DNA from: Liquorilactobacillus aquaticus DSM 21051
GTDB taxonomy: Bacteria; Bacillota; Bacilli; Lactobacillales; Lactobacillaceae
Direction of reading: 5' to 3'
DNA: 64,000 nucleotides
Assembly (NCBI RefSeq): GCF_001436755.1
Contig: NZ_AYZD01000015.1
Coordinates: 84,173 to 148,172 of the forward strand
In this document: piece after piece, positions 40,444-49,558 of the stretch
How positions within the stretch are numbered: position 1 is the stretch's first letter
Layout: every line of letters starts with the position of its first letter
Notes under the pieces: model-generated
Database searches by the model: none
Seen by the model: only the letters and a program-made list of their open reading frames with translations
What the model was told of the DNA's origin: nothing
Position numbers and translations under genes: made by a program

Positions 40444-41406
40444 TCAACTTCTTTTCGCCTTTTTCTTAATCCAATCAACTGCAATGTTCATTGCTAGTCG
40501 GCAAGCATTTGTCTGGTCCAACATATTCTTTACAACAAAATCATGTGTAATACCCTGAAACCTTATCTGAACAACATCTCCGCCTGCATCTCTTATTTTT
40601 CGAGCAATCGCTTCTCCCTCATCACGAACAACATCAGCTTCCGCTGTCATAATCAAAATCTCAGGAAGTGTTGCTAATTGCTCCAAAGAAGCTTGCAACG
40701 GCGAGAAAAGATAGCTCAGTGGGTCCCTTTCTTCACCCAAATACTGTTGCCAAGACCATTTCATTTGCTCTCGCGTGAGATCATACCCTCCTGCATACTG
40801 ATGATAGGAATGAGTATCAAAATTTGCATTAACGATCGGACAGAATAAAACCATCTTGTAAATCGGCAGATTCTGTTTCCCATGCATTAAAAGCGCCAAC
40901 GAAAGCGCCATTCCTCCGCCAACATCGTCTCCTGCCATAATTAATCGGGATAAGTCAAAAGGATATTTTTTTGCGATCTCAGACAAATGTTCAAAAAGTG
41001 CCTCCATCTGCTTCAGCTGAGTTGGAGCCTTGGCTTCAGGCGCTAATGAATACTCAGGAAAGATCACACACACGTGCGTTCGGCTAACAAGCTCATGAAT
41101 CAACTTGCTATGCGTTTGCATATTTCCTGTCAAAAACTGCCCCCCATGAACATAAAAAACTACAGGAACTTTCTCATCAGCTCGCAGCCCTACTGGGTAA
41201 ATAACTTTAAATGAAATCTCCTTCAAAGCGTCATCCAAAACTAGATGCTCTGATTTCTCAATAACATCATGCTGATACACAGGAGCACTCTGTTCCAACT
41301 CAAGCCGATCACGAATGACTTTGACTCCAATCGTAGTAGGCACGAACACATTGTTTCTCTGCTCACATAATTTTCTTGCCGCACTTTCTAACGATATCAA
41401 CTGCAT
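40444..41406 (-). CDS. Alpha/beta hydrolase of the HSL family lacking the nucleophile serine
   Basis: A 320-residue alpha/beta hydrolase resembling acetyl-esterase/HSL enzymes. The oxyanion motif is VHGGQF (about residues 86-91), and the acid and base appear as TAEADVVRDEG (Asp258) and GITHDF (His288). At the nucleophile elbow the family GDSAGG is AGDDVGGG here: residue 161 is Asp (codon GAT at 40924-40926) instead of Ser. Unless the call is affected by a sequencing error, normal esterase activity is doubtful. The ATG at 41406 has AGGAG seven bases upstream. It follows dtd after 21 bases. Confidence 0.82.
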   Translation of the reverse strand: MQLISLESAARKLCEQRNNVFVPTTIGVKVIRDRLELEQSAPVYQHDVIEKSEHLVLDDALKEISFKVIYPVGLRADEKVPVVFYVHGGQFLTGNMQTHSKLIHELVSRTHVCVIFPEYSLAPEAKAPTQLKQMEALFEHLSEIAKKYPFDLSRLIMAGDDVGGGMALSLALLMHGKQNLPIYKMVLFCPIVNANFDTHSYHQYAGGYDLTREQMKWSWQQYLGEERDPLSYLFSPLQASLEQLATLPEILIMTAEADVVRDEGEAIARKIRDAGGDVVQIRFQGITHDFVVKNMLDQTNACRLAMNIAVDWIKKKAKRS

Positions 41407-41427
41407 CAAATCACTCCTTGCAAAACA

Positions 41428-41874
41428 TTAATTGTTCTCTGTATCATAAATGATCGTCACTGGCCCATCATTTACTAACTCAACTTGCATATTGGCTCCA
41501 AAAATCCCCTCTGAAACTTTTAAGCCCTCAGCTCTAAGTGCTGCATTAAAACGCTGATAGTTTTCTTCAGCTAATTCGGGGGCTTGAGCTTCTGTAAAAC
41601 TTGGACGGTTTCCTTTGCGTGTAGCAGCATAAAGCGTAAACTGTGAAACAGACAACACCATACCGGCAGCTTGCTTAATATTTAAGTTCATTTTCTCGTC
41701 TGAATCAGAAAAGACTCGTACATTCGCTATCTTATGAGCTAAATAATCAATTTCTCTTTGCCCATCACCGTCTTTAAAACCAACCAAAAGTAAAAAGCCA
41801 CTTTTTATTTCACTTATTTTTTTCTTCTCTATTTTTACAGATGCTTGAGCAACTCTTTGCAAAATGACCCGCAT
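41428..41874 (-). CDS. dtd: D-aminoacyl-tRNA deacylase
   Basis: Hydrolyses D-amino acids and misattached glycine from tRNA. The 148-residue protein has the active-site signatures LSVSQFTLYA and NDGPVTIIYDT, corresponding to the SQFTL and GP motifs of Dtd. RVILQRVAQASVKI opens the protein. It starts 17 bases after rel, the conserved Firmicutes pairing. Confidence 0.96.
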   Translation of the reverse strand: MRVILQRVAQASVKIEKKKISEIKSGFLLLVGFKDGDGQREIDYLAHKIANVRVFSDSDEKMNLNIKQAAGMVLSVSQFTLYAATRKGNRPSFTEAQAPELAEENYQRFNAALRAEGLKVSEGIFGANMQVELVNDGPVTIIYDTENN

Positions 41875-41891
41875 TCTCTATTCTCCCACTA

Positions 41892-44117
41892 TTAATGAAT
41901 TATTCTTTTTATAACGTAAACATCAGGGACTCGTTTAATATTATCCATCACTCTCTGTAAGTGAATAAGATCGCGAATTCCAACAGTTACATCCATCGTT
42001 GCCATTTTGTTGCTATCCACACGACCGTTTACAGAGTTCAAATGACGCGTACTATTATTCAAAGCCTGCAAAACATCATTCAATAAGCCCGAACGGTTGT
42101 ATCCCTGAATCTGAAGATCAGTGTTGTAGTATGTTTTATCATCAGGAATAACATTCCAAGACACTTCAATTAGTCGAGTCCCAGAATTTTCTGCACTTTT
42201 TACATTAGGACAATCAACACGATGAATTGACACACCTCGCCCCTTTGTGATATAACCAACAATTTCATCACCTGGTATCGGATTGCAGCAATGACTAAGG
42301 CGTACCAACAGGTTATCAACACCTGCAATCGTGACACCTTCTTCGCTTTTACGATGTTCACTCGGAGGGGCTGCTTCATTCGAGATCTCTTGATGCTCCT
42401 CCAACAAAGCTTTTTCTTCTTGAAGCTTACGATCAGCTTCTTTTTCTTCGCGAATTTTTTCGGTCAAAATATTAATGATACCTAACGGGGCTAATTCGCC
42501 AAAGCCAATCGAGGCATACAGATCATCAACAGATGAAAATTTACGTTTGCGTAAAACTTTATTAATATTATCCTGTGTTAAAACCTTTTTAGGCTCAAAA
42601 CCCATTTCTAATAAATTCTCATCAATAATTTCTTTACCCTTGTCAATATTGCCAACACGATCTTGTTGTTTAAAGAATCGTTTAATTTTATTGCGCGCCT
42701 TGCTTGTGTGCACTAACTTCAACCAATCGCGACTAGGCCCCGCTGAATTAGCCGATGTAAGAATATCAACAATATCACCATTTTTAACTTGATAGTCCAA
42801 AGGAACAATTTTGCCATTGACCTTAGCTCCGACCGTTTTATTGCCAATTTCGGTGTGAATCGAATACGCCATATCAAGCGGCCCTGCACCCTTAGGCAAT
42901 TCCAGAACATCACCCTTCGGTGTAAAAACATAAACACGATCACCGAACAGGTCTCCCTTGACACTTTCGACAAATTCCGCAGCATCACTTGTTTCATCTT
43001 GCAATTCAATAATTTCTTTAAACCAATTTAACTTATTGCCAGTATTATCTTGATGGATGCCCTCTTTTTTACCTTCTTTGTAAGCCCAGTGAGCCGCAAT
43101 ACCATATTCAGCAACACGATGCATCTCGTCCGTTCTAATCTGAACCTCAAATGGCTTCCCATTTGGTCCAATGACAGTAGTGTGAAGCGATTGGTACATG
43201 TTAGCTTTAGGCATTGCAATATAATCCTTAAATCGCCCGGGCATAGGCTTCCACTTCGTATGAATGGCACCCAGAACAGCATAACAGTCTTTGATTGAGC
43301 GTACAATAACACGAACAGCCAATAGATCATAAATTTGACTAAATTGTTTATGCTGATCTTTCATTTTACGATAAATGGAATAAATGTGTTTCGGTCGCCC
43401 ATAAATTTCACAACTCAAGTTTAGGTCAGCAATTGCTTCTTTGATTTCTACAACTGCTGCTTCAATATAACGAACACGTTCCGTCCGTTTTGAGTTCATC
43501 AAATGAACGATTCGGTAGTACTGCTGTGGATTCAGATAACGTAGCGAAATGTCTTCAAGTTCCCACTTAATCGTACTAATCCCTAAACGATCCGCCAGTG
43601 GTGCGTATATTTCAAGCGTTTCATTAGCGATCCGGCGCTGCTTGTCTGGTCGCAAATGACTTAACGTCCGCATATTATGCAGTCGATCTGCCAATTTAAC
43701 AATAATAACCCGTAAATCTTTTGACATCGCAAGCAATAACTTACGATGGTTCTCAGCTAATTGCTGTTGGTGTGACTTATATCGGATCTTGCTCAATTTA
43801 GTAACGCCATCTACAATAATTTCAACATCTTGTCCAAATAGCTCTCCAACGTCCCCTAACGTTACTGGAGTATCCTCAACAACATCATGTAAAAAACCGG
43901 CACAAACCGTCGCAGGATCCATTTTTAACTCCGCCAAAATTCCCGCAACCTGAATTGGATGAATAATATATGGCTCTCCTGATTGCCGATATTGTTCCTT
44001 GTGTACATACATCGCAAGAGCATATGCTTTACGCACCAACGCGACATGTTCCTCATTCATATAGCCCTCGACCATATTAATGACGTCATCCGCGCTCCAA
44101 TTAGTCTCCTTCTCCAT
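41892..44117 (-). CDS. rel: Bifunctional (p)ppGpp synthetase/hydrolase Rel
   Basis: The stringent-response enzyme, 741 residues. The N-terminal HD hydrolase domain has FLHDVVEDTPVTLGD and LADRLHNMRTL. The synthetase domain has GRFKDYIAMPKANMYQSLHT and AEYGIAAHWAYKEG. A TGS domain (about 395-455, VFTPKGDVLELPKGAGPLD), a zinc-finger/RIS region and a C-terminal ACT domain follow. Both catalytic domains look intact, so it should both make and degrade ppGpp. The ATG at 44117 is chosen because AGGAG lies eight bases upstream; the frame runs on 13 codons without a better site. Confidence 0.96.
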   Translation of the reverse strand: MEKETNWSADDVINMVEGYMNEEHVALVRKAYALAMYVHKEQYRQSGEPYIIHPIQVAGILAELKMDPATVCAGFLHDVVEDTPVTLGDVGELFGQDVEIIVDGVTKLSKIRYKSHQQQLAENHRKLLLAMSKDLRVIIVKLADRLHNMRTLSHLRPDKQRRIANETLEIYAPLADRLGISTIKWELEDISLRYLNPQQYYRIVHLMNSKRTERVRYIEAAVVEIKEAIADLNLSCEIYGRPKHIYSIYRKMKDQHKQFSQIYDLLAVRVIVRSIKDCYAVLGAIHTKWKPMPGRFKDYIAMPKANMYQSLHTTVIGPNGKPFEVQIRTDEMHRVAEYGIAAHWAYKEGKKEGIHQDNTGNKLNWFKEIIELQDETSDAAEFVESVKGDLFGDRVYVFTPKGDVLELPKGAGPLDMAYSIHTEIGNKTVGAKVNGKIVPLDYQVKNGDIVDILTSANSAGPSRDWLKLVHTSKARNKIKRFFKQQDRVGNIDKGKEIIDENLLEMGFEPKKVLTQDNINKVLRKRKFSSVDDLYASIGFGELAPLGIINILTEKIREEKEADRKLQEEKALLEEHQEISNEAAPPSEHRKSEEGVTIAGVDNLLVRLSHCCNPIPGDEIVGYITKGRGVSIHRVDCPNVKSAENSGTRLIEVSWNVIPDDKTYYNTDLQIQGYNRSGLLNDVLQALNNSTRHLNSVNGRVDSNKMATMDVTVGIRDLIHLQRVMDNIKRVPDVYVIKRIIH

Positions 44118-44197
44118 CTCATCAGCTCCTAAAATAAATATGTAAAATAAAAGCACGTATTCGAAAACTCAAACGTGCCTTGGAAAACGCTGCTCGA

Positions 44198-44524
44198 TTA
44201 TTCTTTGGTAATCCCGTATGCTAAATAAGTAACCACAATATAGATCAACGAAAGGTAGTAAGCATAGCTCTCGAAAAACAATTTAACACCCAGAAGGTAA
44301 ACAATTGGGAAAAATAAAAGATAGACAGCCGGCTCTTTCTTTAAACCAACTATCAAGCCTGACAAGACAGCGTAAACAATGTTAATCCCGAAAAGTGCAA
44401 TACCTATCTTTTGGATATCACTAAGATTTAGTTCTGATAAGATAATCGGAATCACTAATGAAATCGCAAAAGCAACTGTTAAATACCATAATGTTGTAAT
44501 AGAAAAAATTTTTTTAATAGCCAT
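44198..44524 (-). CDS. Hypothetical four-helix membrane protein
   Basis: A 108-residue protein with four predicted membrane helices (about residues 8-27, 34-58, 63-82 and 84-103) and almost no soluble part. The ATG at 44524 has GAGG seven bases upstream. I do not recognise the family. It stands between rsmE and rel on the same strand with gaps of 80-92 bases on either side, so its transcript membership is unclear. Confidence 0.6.
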   Translation of the reverse strand: MAIKKIFSITTLWYLTVAFAISLVIPIILSELNLSDIQKIGIALFGINIVYAVLSGLIVGLKKEPAVYLLFFPIVYLLGVKLFFESYAYYLSLIYIVVTYLAYGITKE

Positions 44525-44616
44525 TAATGTCCTCACTTTGTCAATAATTATATCCATTTTAACCTAATTTGGCTGTTTATACAATGACAAGACAGCCTTC
44601 AGTGCTTTGTATTATA

Positions 44617-45375
44617 TTAAGAAAGTTCTAACGAGAAAGATAAGGCAGACAACAGATACATCGGTGCTGTCTCAGCTCGCATAATCCGCGGACCCAGTCC
44701 AGTTAGTAAAAAATCATTATCTCTAAGATACTGAACTTCAGCTGGTGAAATACCTCCCTCAGGTCCAAAAACTGCAATTAGATGTTGCTTTGCTATAGTC
44801 TCTTTTTGTTTTTTTAATCTAGAAACAAGTTGGGCTAGAACTGCGGTTTCACCTTCTTTAGCTGCTTCCTCGTATGCAACCATTTTTTCTGAATACTTTT
44901 CTAACGGAATTTTTTTAATGTTTTCGAAATATGAAACCGTTGGTACCATAACACGATGAGCTTGTTCTGAAGCTCCCTTGATGATCTTGTTCAATCTAGT
45001 AAGCTTTTTTCCTTGTTTATTCTTGTCCCATTTGACTATCGAGTAATCACCTGCAAAGAAAACAAAATGTTGTGCCCCAAGCTCAGTTGCCTTCTGGACG
45101 ATCCAATCTGCCTTGTCTTTTTTTGACAATCCACAAGCAATCGTAACCTGCAGCGGTAGTTCTACTGTATGTTCAAGTTTTTTGCATACTCGTGCTGTAG
45201 CTGCGTGGTCTGTAACTCGCTCTAGCTGCATAACTGTAACTTTTTTATCCGCTGCAACAATTTCAAATTGATCACCAGGTTTCATTCGCATCACAATGAC
45301 AGCATGATGGTATACTTCAGCAGGTAACACTAAGCTAGAATCTACCTTTGCTTGTTCTATAAAATATCTCTGCAT
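44617..45375 (-). CDS. rsmE: 16S rRNA (uracil1498-N3)-methyltransferase RsmE
   Basis: A SPOUT-family methyltransferase of 252 residues. The N-terminal PUA-like domain covers about residues 1-70. The C-terminal knotted domain contains IVQKATELGAQ, VFGPEGGISPAEV and LGPRIMRAETAP, the SAM-binding signatures of RsmE. It lies seven bases after prmA, a conserved pair. Confidence 0.95.
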   Translation of the reverse strand: MQRYFIEQAKVDSSLVLPAEVYHHAVIVMRMKPGDQFEIVAADKKVTVMQLERVTDHAATARVCKKLEHTVELPLQVTIACGLSKKDKADWIVQKATELGAQHFVFFAGDYSIVKWDKNKQGKKLTRLNKIIKGASEQAHRVMVPTVSYFENIKKIPLEKYSEKMVAYEEAAKEGETAVLAQLVSRLKKQKETIAKQHLIAVFGPEGGISPAEVQYLRDNDFLLTGLGPRIMRAETAPMYLLSALSFSLELS

Positions 45376-45382
45376 ACCTTAC

Positions 45383-46276
45383 CTACTCCTCGCCTACTGT
45401 TTTTCGTGCAATGATTGAGACCCACTTTTGATCCGTTGCAATCTGTTTGATCGTCAGTCCTTGTTCTAAAACAGCTTCTTTCACAGCATCTTTTTTAGCC
45501 AAAATTATTCCAGACGCAATAAAGCAACCTCCCACCTCCAAATGTGACGGTATCTGAGGCAAAAGCTCCAACAAAACTTCTGGCAATACATTGGCCACGA
45601 TCAAATCAGCTTTGTAAGATATTCCAGATAATAGATTATTAAGATCAACCTTGATATTTGTCGCAAATGGATTAAGCTTAATATTTTTACGTGCAGACAG
45701 TAACGCATCTTCTTCAATATCAAAAGCATTAATTTCCTTAACTCCAAGCGCCCTAGCTGCAATACTCAGGACACCTGAACCCGTTCCAACATCTATTACC
45801 TTCTCATCCCCTCTAATAGTTTCTTCAAGAGCACGCAATGCCAAAACTGTCGTTGGATGTGTCCCAGTTCCAAAAGCTTTACCTGGATCTAATTTTATTA
45901 CTTTTTCATCAGACTGCTTTTTTTGATACTGTTCCCATGAAGGGACGATCGTAAGATAACGTGTAACTCTGCGTACATGATAGTACTTTCTCCATTCATC
46001 AGACCACTGTGAGTCCCCTAAAGACTCAATCTCGATTGTAAGTTTCCCAGGATTAAGTCCAAATTTCCGTAAATCTTCAATTCTTGTTTTTATGGCAGGT
46101 ATTCTTGCTGCTACTTTCTTAGTACTTAAAAAATACCCGCTCATTTTTATTCTATCCGAATTTTTTTGCTGAAGGTCCTCACTTCTTAACCCCTCTGCTC
46201 CTTCTTCAACAAGGATATTTTCGATTGCCGCCCGAACTTCGTTAGCGCTCACGATCGTTAATTCTTCCCACTGCAC
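45383..46276 (-). CDS. prmA: Ribosomal protein L11 methyltransferase PrmA
   Basis: Trimethylates ribosomal protein L11. The 297-residue protein has an N-terminal substrate-recognition domain and a Rossmann methyltransferase domain with DPGKAFGTGTHPTT, IDVGTGSGVLSIAA and LIVANVLPEV, the last being the NxxP-type catalytic segment. I place the start at the GTG at 46276 (MQWEELTI), six bases after GGAGGG. The longer frame reaching into the upstream gene is not supported. Confidence 0.93.
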   Translation of the reverse strand: MQWEELTIVSANEVRAAIENILVEEGAEGLRSEDLQQKNSDRIKMSGYFLSTKKVAARIPAIKTRIEDLRKFGLNPGKLTIEIESLGDSQWSDEWRKYYHVRRVTRYLTIVPSWEQYQKKQSDEKVIKLDPGKAFGTGTHPTTVLALRALEETIRGDEKVIDVGTGSGVLSIAARALGVKEINAFDIEEDALLSARKNIKLNPFATNIKVDLNNLLSGISYKADLIVANVLPEVLLELLPQIPSHLEVGGCFIASGIILAKKDAVKEAVLEQGLTIKQIATDQKWVSIIARKTVGEE

Positions 46277-46298
46277 TTTTTTCCCTCCATTTAGTATC

Positions 46299-46784
46299 TT
46301 AGTATTTTGGATACAACAACCGTTCCTCATTACCATTTTCAATATTTTTTAATATCTTTTCATATTCTTCATTTGACCACTCTAATTCAAAAACGTCTGT
46401 ATCCTCATTATTCAAGAAGTCGAGCAAATCCGATTCTCCATTATCAAGCACTATCTGCAAATAGATAAAAAATGCCTTTCCTTGTGTTAGAGACCATCCT
46501 TTTTTCCCTTCAAACGGTAAACAAACCAGATAATCATTTTGAACCTTTTTGGGATCAAATTTAGCCTCATCATATAACAAAATAGAATCGACAAAAGTTA
46601 TTATCGGTTCATCAGATTCAACTTCCTTCATATCTAAAATAACTTCTTGTGCCTTATTTTCTGCGTAAAATGTTAAGTCTAAAGTAAAAGTATGCTGTTC
46701 TTTTTCCCAAGACACTTCCAAATTTCCGTCAAAATCAAGCTTTTCTAAATTCGTTTCTATGAAACTCAACAGATTTTTTTCCAT
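46299..46784 (-). CDS. DUF3013 family protein
   Basis: A 161-residue acidic cytoplasmic protein resembling the DUF3013 family of lactobacilli and streptococci, which has no known function. It has no signal peptide or membrane segment and is rich in Glu, Asp and aromatic residues (for example FVDSILLYDEAKFDP). An AGGCGG site lies eight bases before the ATG. It is 22 bases upstream of prmA and probably leads the DUF3013-prmA-rsmE transcript. Confidence 0.72.
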   Translation of the reverse strand: MEKNLLSFIETNLEKLDFDGNLEVSWEKEQHTFTLDLTFYAENKAQEVILDMKEVESDEPIITFVDSILLYDEAKFDPKKVQNDYLVCLPFEGKKGWSLTQGKAFFIYLQIVLDNGESDLLDFLNNEDTDVFELEWSNEEYEKILKNIENGNEERLLYPKY

Positions 46785-46830
46785 CCCGACTACCGCCTTT
46801 TCTAAACATCATTAGATTGCCACAGTATTG

Positions 46831-46836
46831 ATTATA
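46831..46836 (-). promoter_or_regulatory. -10 element for DUF3013-prmA-rsmE
   Basis: A perfect TATAAT on the minus strand 47 bases before the DUF3013 gene. The -35 position (GGTTAA) is weak. Confidence 0.45.
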
Positions 46837-46960
46837 CTATTATTGTGTTCATATTAACCACGATGCAGTATTTAATAATAATTATATAACACATTTTACC
46901 AAGCCCCCGCAATCCTTATCAGCCTAAAATACGCTCTAACTAGTCTTTGGAGTTTTTTTT

Positions 46961-46969
46961 TGCTAGAAT
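46961..46969 (+). promoter_or_regulatory. Extended -10 promoter of the nucleoside hydrolase gene
   Basis: TGCTAGAAT on the plus strand, an extended -10 element 34 bases before the start codon. No good -35 hexamer is seen. Confidence 0.45.
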
Positions 46970-47003
46970 TAGTTTGTGTTCTACTACCGAAGGAGGATAA
47001 TAA

Positions 47004-47969
47004 ATGTCAATTTCAAAGAAAAAGATGATCTTGGATTTAGATACAGGAATCGATGATGCACTTGCACTTGCCTACGCGTTAGCTGACCCCGATTGTGATT
47101 TAATAGGGATTATCGGTTCTTATGGAAATGTCTATGTTAATCAGGGCGTTCAAAACAGCCTTGATCTTTTAAGTTTGCTAGGTGCAGAAGATGTACCGGT
47201 TTATTTAGGTGCCGACCATTCTTCTCAAACAGATTCCTTCACTGTTTTGCCTGTCAGTGCACAGATACACGGAAATAATGGTGTAGCCAACATTCAGCTT
47301 CCCAAGGCTCAGCGTAAACCTGAACAGAAAAACGGTGTTGATTTTCTGATTGAATCTGCACACAAATACAAAGACCAGCTCCTTTTTGTCCCTACTGGTC
47401 CATTGACTAATTTAGCTGCAGCCATCAAAAAGGATCCTGAAATTATTGATTTAATAGGGCACGTTACATTAATGGGCGGAGCATTAACAGTTCCTGGAAA
47501 TGTCAGCCCCGCAGCTGAAGCAAATATTCACCAAGATCCCGCAGCTGCGAATGATGTTTTTCATACGCGCCTTCCACTGACAATGGTCGGGCTTGATGTT
47601 ACAACAAGAACTTTGCTAACAAAAAAAGAAACAAAATGCTGGCGCGCACTCAAAACTTCTGCTGGATTAGTTTATGCAGATTTAGTCGACTATTACATCG
47701 AAGCTTATAAGACAACAAATCCTCATCTTCATGGCTGCGCACTTCATGATCCATTGGCGGTCGGAGTCGCTGTCGATCCGAGCCTAGTAAGCAAAATTAA
47801 GCTAAATCTTAAAGTTGATACAGAAACTCCTTTTGAAGGCCGAACAATCGGTGATGAAGCAGGCCTAAACGATTTAAGCGTCACCACAGATGTAGCCGTC
47901 AATGTTGACAAAAATAAATTTCTAGATAAATTTATGAATCGTCTGACACCTCTACTCGCTGCTCACTAA
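47004..47969 (+). CDS. Ribonucleoside hydrolase (IUNH family)
   Basis: Cleaves the N-glycosidic bond of nucleosides to free base and ribose for salvage. The 321-residue protein has the N-terminal calcium-binding signature LDLDTGIDDALAL, the segment MGGALTVPGNVSPAAEAN, and the distal aspartate in CALHDPLAVG. Substrate preference (purine, pyrimidine or broad) cannot be read. AGGAGG lies seven bases before the ATG. A small membrane-protein gene follows after 18 bases. Confidence 0.93.
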   Translation: MSISKKKMILDLDTGIDDALALAYALADPDCDLIGIIGSYGNVYVNQGVQNSLDLLSLLGAEDVPVYLGADHSSQTDSFTVLPVSAQIHGNNGVANIQLPKAQRKPEQKNGVDFLIESAHKYKDQLLFVPTGPLTNLAAAIKKDPEIIDLIGHVTLMGGALTVPGNVSPAAEANIHQDPAAANDVFHTRLPLTMVGLDVTTRTLLTKKETKCWRALKTSAGLVYADLVDYYIEAYKTTNPHLHGCALHDPLAVGVAVDPSLVSKIKLNLKVDTETPFEGRTIGDEAGLNDLSVTTDVAVNVDKNKFLDKFMNRLTPLLAAH

Positions 47970-47987
47970 TATCGAGAAGGTGAAAAA

Positions 47988-48338
47988 GTGAAATTTATTG
48001 GGATTATTTTATACGTTTTGTGGCTTTTACTACTTCTTTTGCGTTATGCCAATATACCTAAAGAATCTCAGTTCTCATATAGAAGAATTTTTTTTGGAAG
48101 TCTGGTTTGGTACCGCAACATACGCAACCTCATCTTAATTGCTGCTCTTTTCATAATAGAACTATATTTACCGATCAAGTTACTCTATCTGTTGTTCTTG
48201 ATTACCAGTATCGTTATCATTGCAATTTGCATAAACAATCTAAGGTTACATATTGGGCACTTTTTTCCCACATTGGCTACCTTTCTTCTCGGACTCGGCA
48301 TTTTTGTAGTTTCCTGTCTTTTCGTTTTTAATTTATAA
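47988..48338 (+). CDS. Hypothetical small membrane protein
   Basis: A 116-residue protein with about four hydrophobic helices: residues 1-21, 40-58, 60-80 and 92-114. The GTG start has AAGGTG eight bases upstream. I recognise no family. It ends before an intrinsic terminator and is probably co-transcribed with the nucleoside hydrolase. Confidence 0.6.
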   Translation: MKFIGIILYVLWLLLLLLRYANIPKESQFSYRRIFFGSLVWYRNIRNLILIAALFIIELYLPIKLLYLLFLITSIVIIAICINNLRLHIGHFFPTLATFLLGLGIFVVSCLFVFNL

Positions 48339-48354
48339 TTTAATTGTATTTCAC

Positions 48355-48392
48355 AAAGGCTAAGCATTCTTTAAATTTGCTGGCCTTTTTTT
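48355..48392 (+). terminator. Terminator after the nucleoside hydrolase operon
   Basis: AAAGGC..AGCA pairs with TGCT..GCCTTT and is followed by a run of seven T residues on the plus strand. Confidence 0.75.
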
Positions 48393-48511
48393 GTCGGGAT
48401 AAAACTCAGAGATACACATGTTGTTCAGGCTGTTGTTAATATAGTTCTTACACAAGCCATAATTAAACAAAAAAGTAATTGTTATATCTCGTTATTAAAA
48501 CAAATAAAAAA

Positions 48512-48570
48512 ACGGAAGCTTCATCAAAACCGATATCTCGCGAGCCACTCACTCTCCGTCTTTCTTTTTT
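48512..48570. other. Unexplained inverted-repeat element
   Basis: ACGGA (48512-48516) and TCCGT (48555-48559) enclose two short perfect palindromes, GAAGCTTC (48515-48522) and CTCGCGAG (48537-48544). T-runs follow on both strands. It may be a bidirectional terminator or the end of a small RNA. The rest of 48393-48824 shows no gene; a 10-bp palindrome TATTGCAATA lies at 48583-48592 and a related TATTACGCAATA at 48603-48614. Confidence 0.35.
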
Positions 48571-48712
48571 AATATTTTTGCATATTGCAATAATTAATAT
48601 TGTATTACGCAATAAATGTTTCACTTCTCGATTTTAAGAACCAAGAGCTTAATATAAATCTTTAGCTTTTAATTTTTTTGTAATTTTATAAATGCACCAA
48701 AAGGCAATTTAG

Positions 48713-48742
48713 TTGCATTTCTGATCCAATTTAACCTATCAT
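48713..48742 (+). promoter_or_regulatory. Candidate promoter of the Asp23 operon
   Basis: TTGCAT and TATCAT with an 18-base spacer on the plus strand, about 80 bases before the first small gene. Confidence 0.5.
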
Positions 48743-48824
48743 GAGAAGTGAAGGATAGTGTAACGCTTACTAGTTACTATTTCTTAGTAGTGTTTGTACG
48801 TTCATTCATTAAGGAGGTGAAAAA

Positions 48825-48962
48825 ATGGATGCATTGAAATCAGTTTTTAAATTCATGCTGGCCAGCACCTTGATCGTGGGCGGTGTCTTAATTGGAGGGA
48901 CAATTTTTGCCGCTAAAAGAATTGACTCTCTGGGAGAGAAACTCAGAAAGATAATCCACTAA
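48825..48962 (+). CDS. 45-residue membrane peptide leading the Asp23 operon
   Basis: A 45-codon ORF with an excellent AAGGAGGTG site seven bases before the ATG. The peptide has a basic start, one Gly-rich hydrophobic helix (about residues 10-30) and a basic amphipathic tail (KRIDSLGEKLRKIIH). It has no cleavable signal or lipobox. It sits 30 bases before the AmaP-type gene in the same orientation, so it is probably part of the envelope stress operon. I do not recognise a named family. Confidence 0.7.
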   Translation: MDALKSVFKFMLASTLIVGGVLIGGTIFAAKRIDSLGEKLRKIIH

Positions 48963-48992
48963 TTTGTAAACTCCAGCATAGGAGGTGATGAA

Positions 48993-49544
48993 TTGCCAAT
49001 ATGGAAAAAAACTTTCTTAGCCTTAGTTGGCCTATTGCAGATTCTCATTGGTATTCTTGTGATACTGCATACCTACTACTTTGATCTAAGCGAAATTTAC
49101 GCTTTGAATCAGTGGTTATCTGACACCGAATCGGGGCAACTAGCATTACTCACTAGCCAAGTTTTTATCATTTTAGTAGGTTTAGTTTTTCTGGGAATTG
49201 CTTTATTCAGCCATCGGACTTCGAATCAGCTCGTAATTTTTAAAGATCATACGAATCAGCTCATGATTGATCGTTCTGCAGTTGAGCGAAATTTACGCCT
49301 TGCCCTTTCAAAAGAATATGAAATAGCAAATATTGATATTAAGCTCAAGCTCTTAAGAAACAAACGACAGGCTAAAGTTAAGATTACAGGAAATTTAATC
49401 AACGAATCTGATTTAGACGATTTAGAGAAAAATATTTCAAAAACAATTCAGGATAATCTTGAACAAGTCTTAAATATTGGAGTAAAACATCTGACTTTAA
49501 AACTTTCACCTTATAGTGATGGCGATAAAGTAACGGTTATATGA
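48993..49544 (+). CDS. amaP: AmaP-type alkaline shock response membrane anchor
   Basis: A 183-residue protein with two N-terminal membrane helices (about residues 7-27 and 48-70) and a soluble C-terminal part. This is the layout of AmaP, which anchors Asp23 at the membrane in staphylococci. The TTG start has GGAGGTG seven bases upstream. It overlaps the frame entry of the following DUF2273 gene region by spacing only. Neighbouring DUF2273 and Asp23 genes support the name; sequence similarity by eye is moderate. Confidence 0.78.
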   Translation: MPIWKKTFLALVGLLQILIGILVILHTYYFDLSEIYALNQWLSDTESGQLALLTSQVFIILVGLVFLGIALFSHRTSNQLVIFKDHTNQLMIDRSAVERNLRLALSKEYEIANIDIKLKLLRNKRQAKVKITGNLINESDLDDLEKNISKTIQDNLEQVLNIGVKHLTLKLSPYSDGDKVTVI

Positions 49545-49558
49545 GGGAGGGAGGTTTA

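Noticed and set aside
42475..43330. Several 80-105-codon ORFs within rel
   Set aside because: All lie inside the rel coding region in other frames and have no independent signals.
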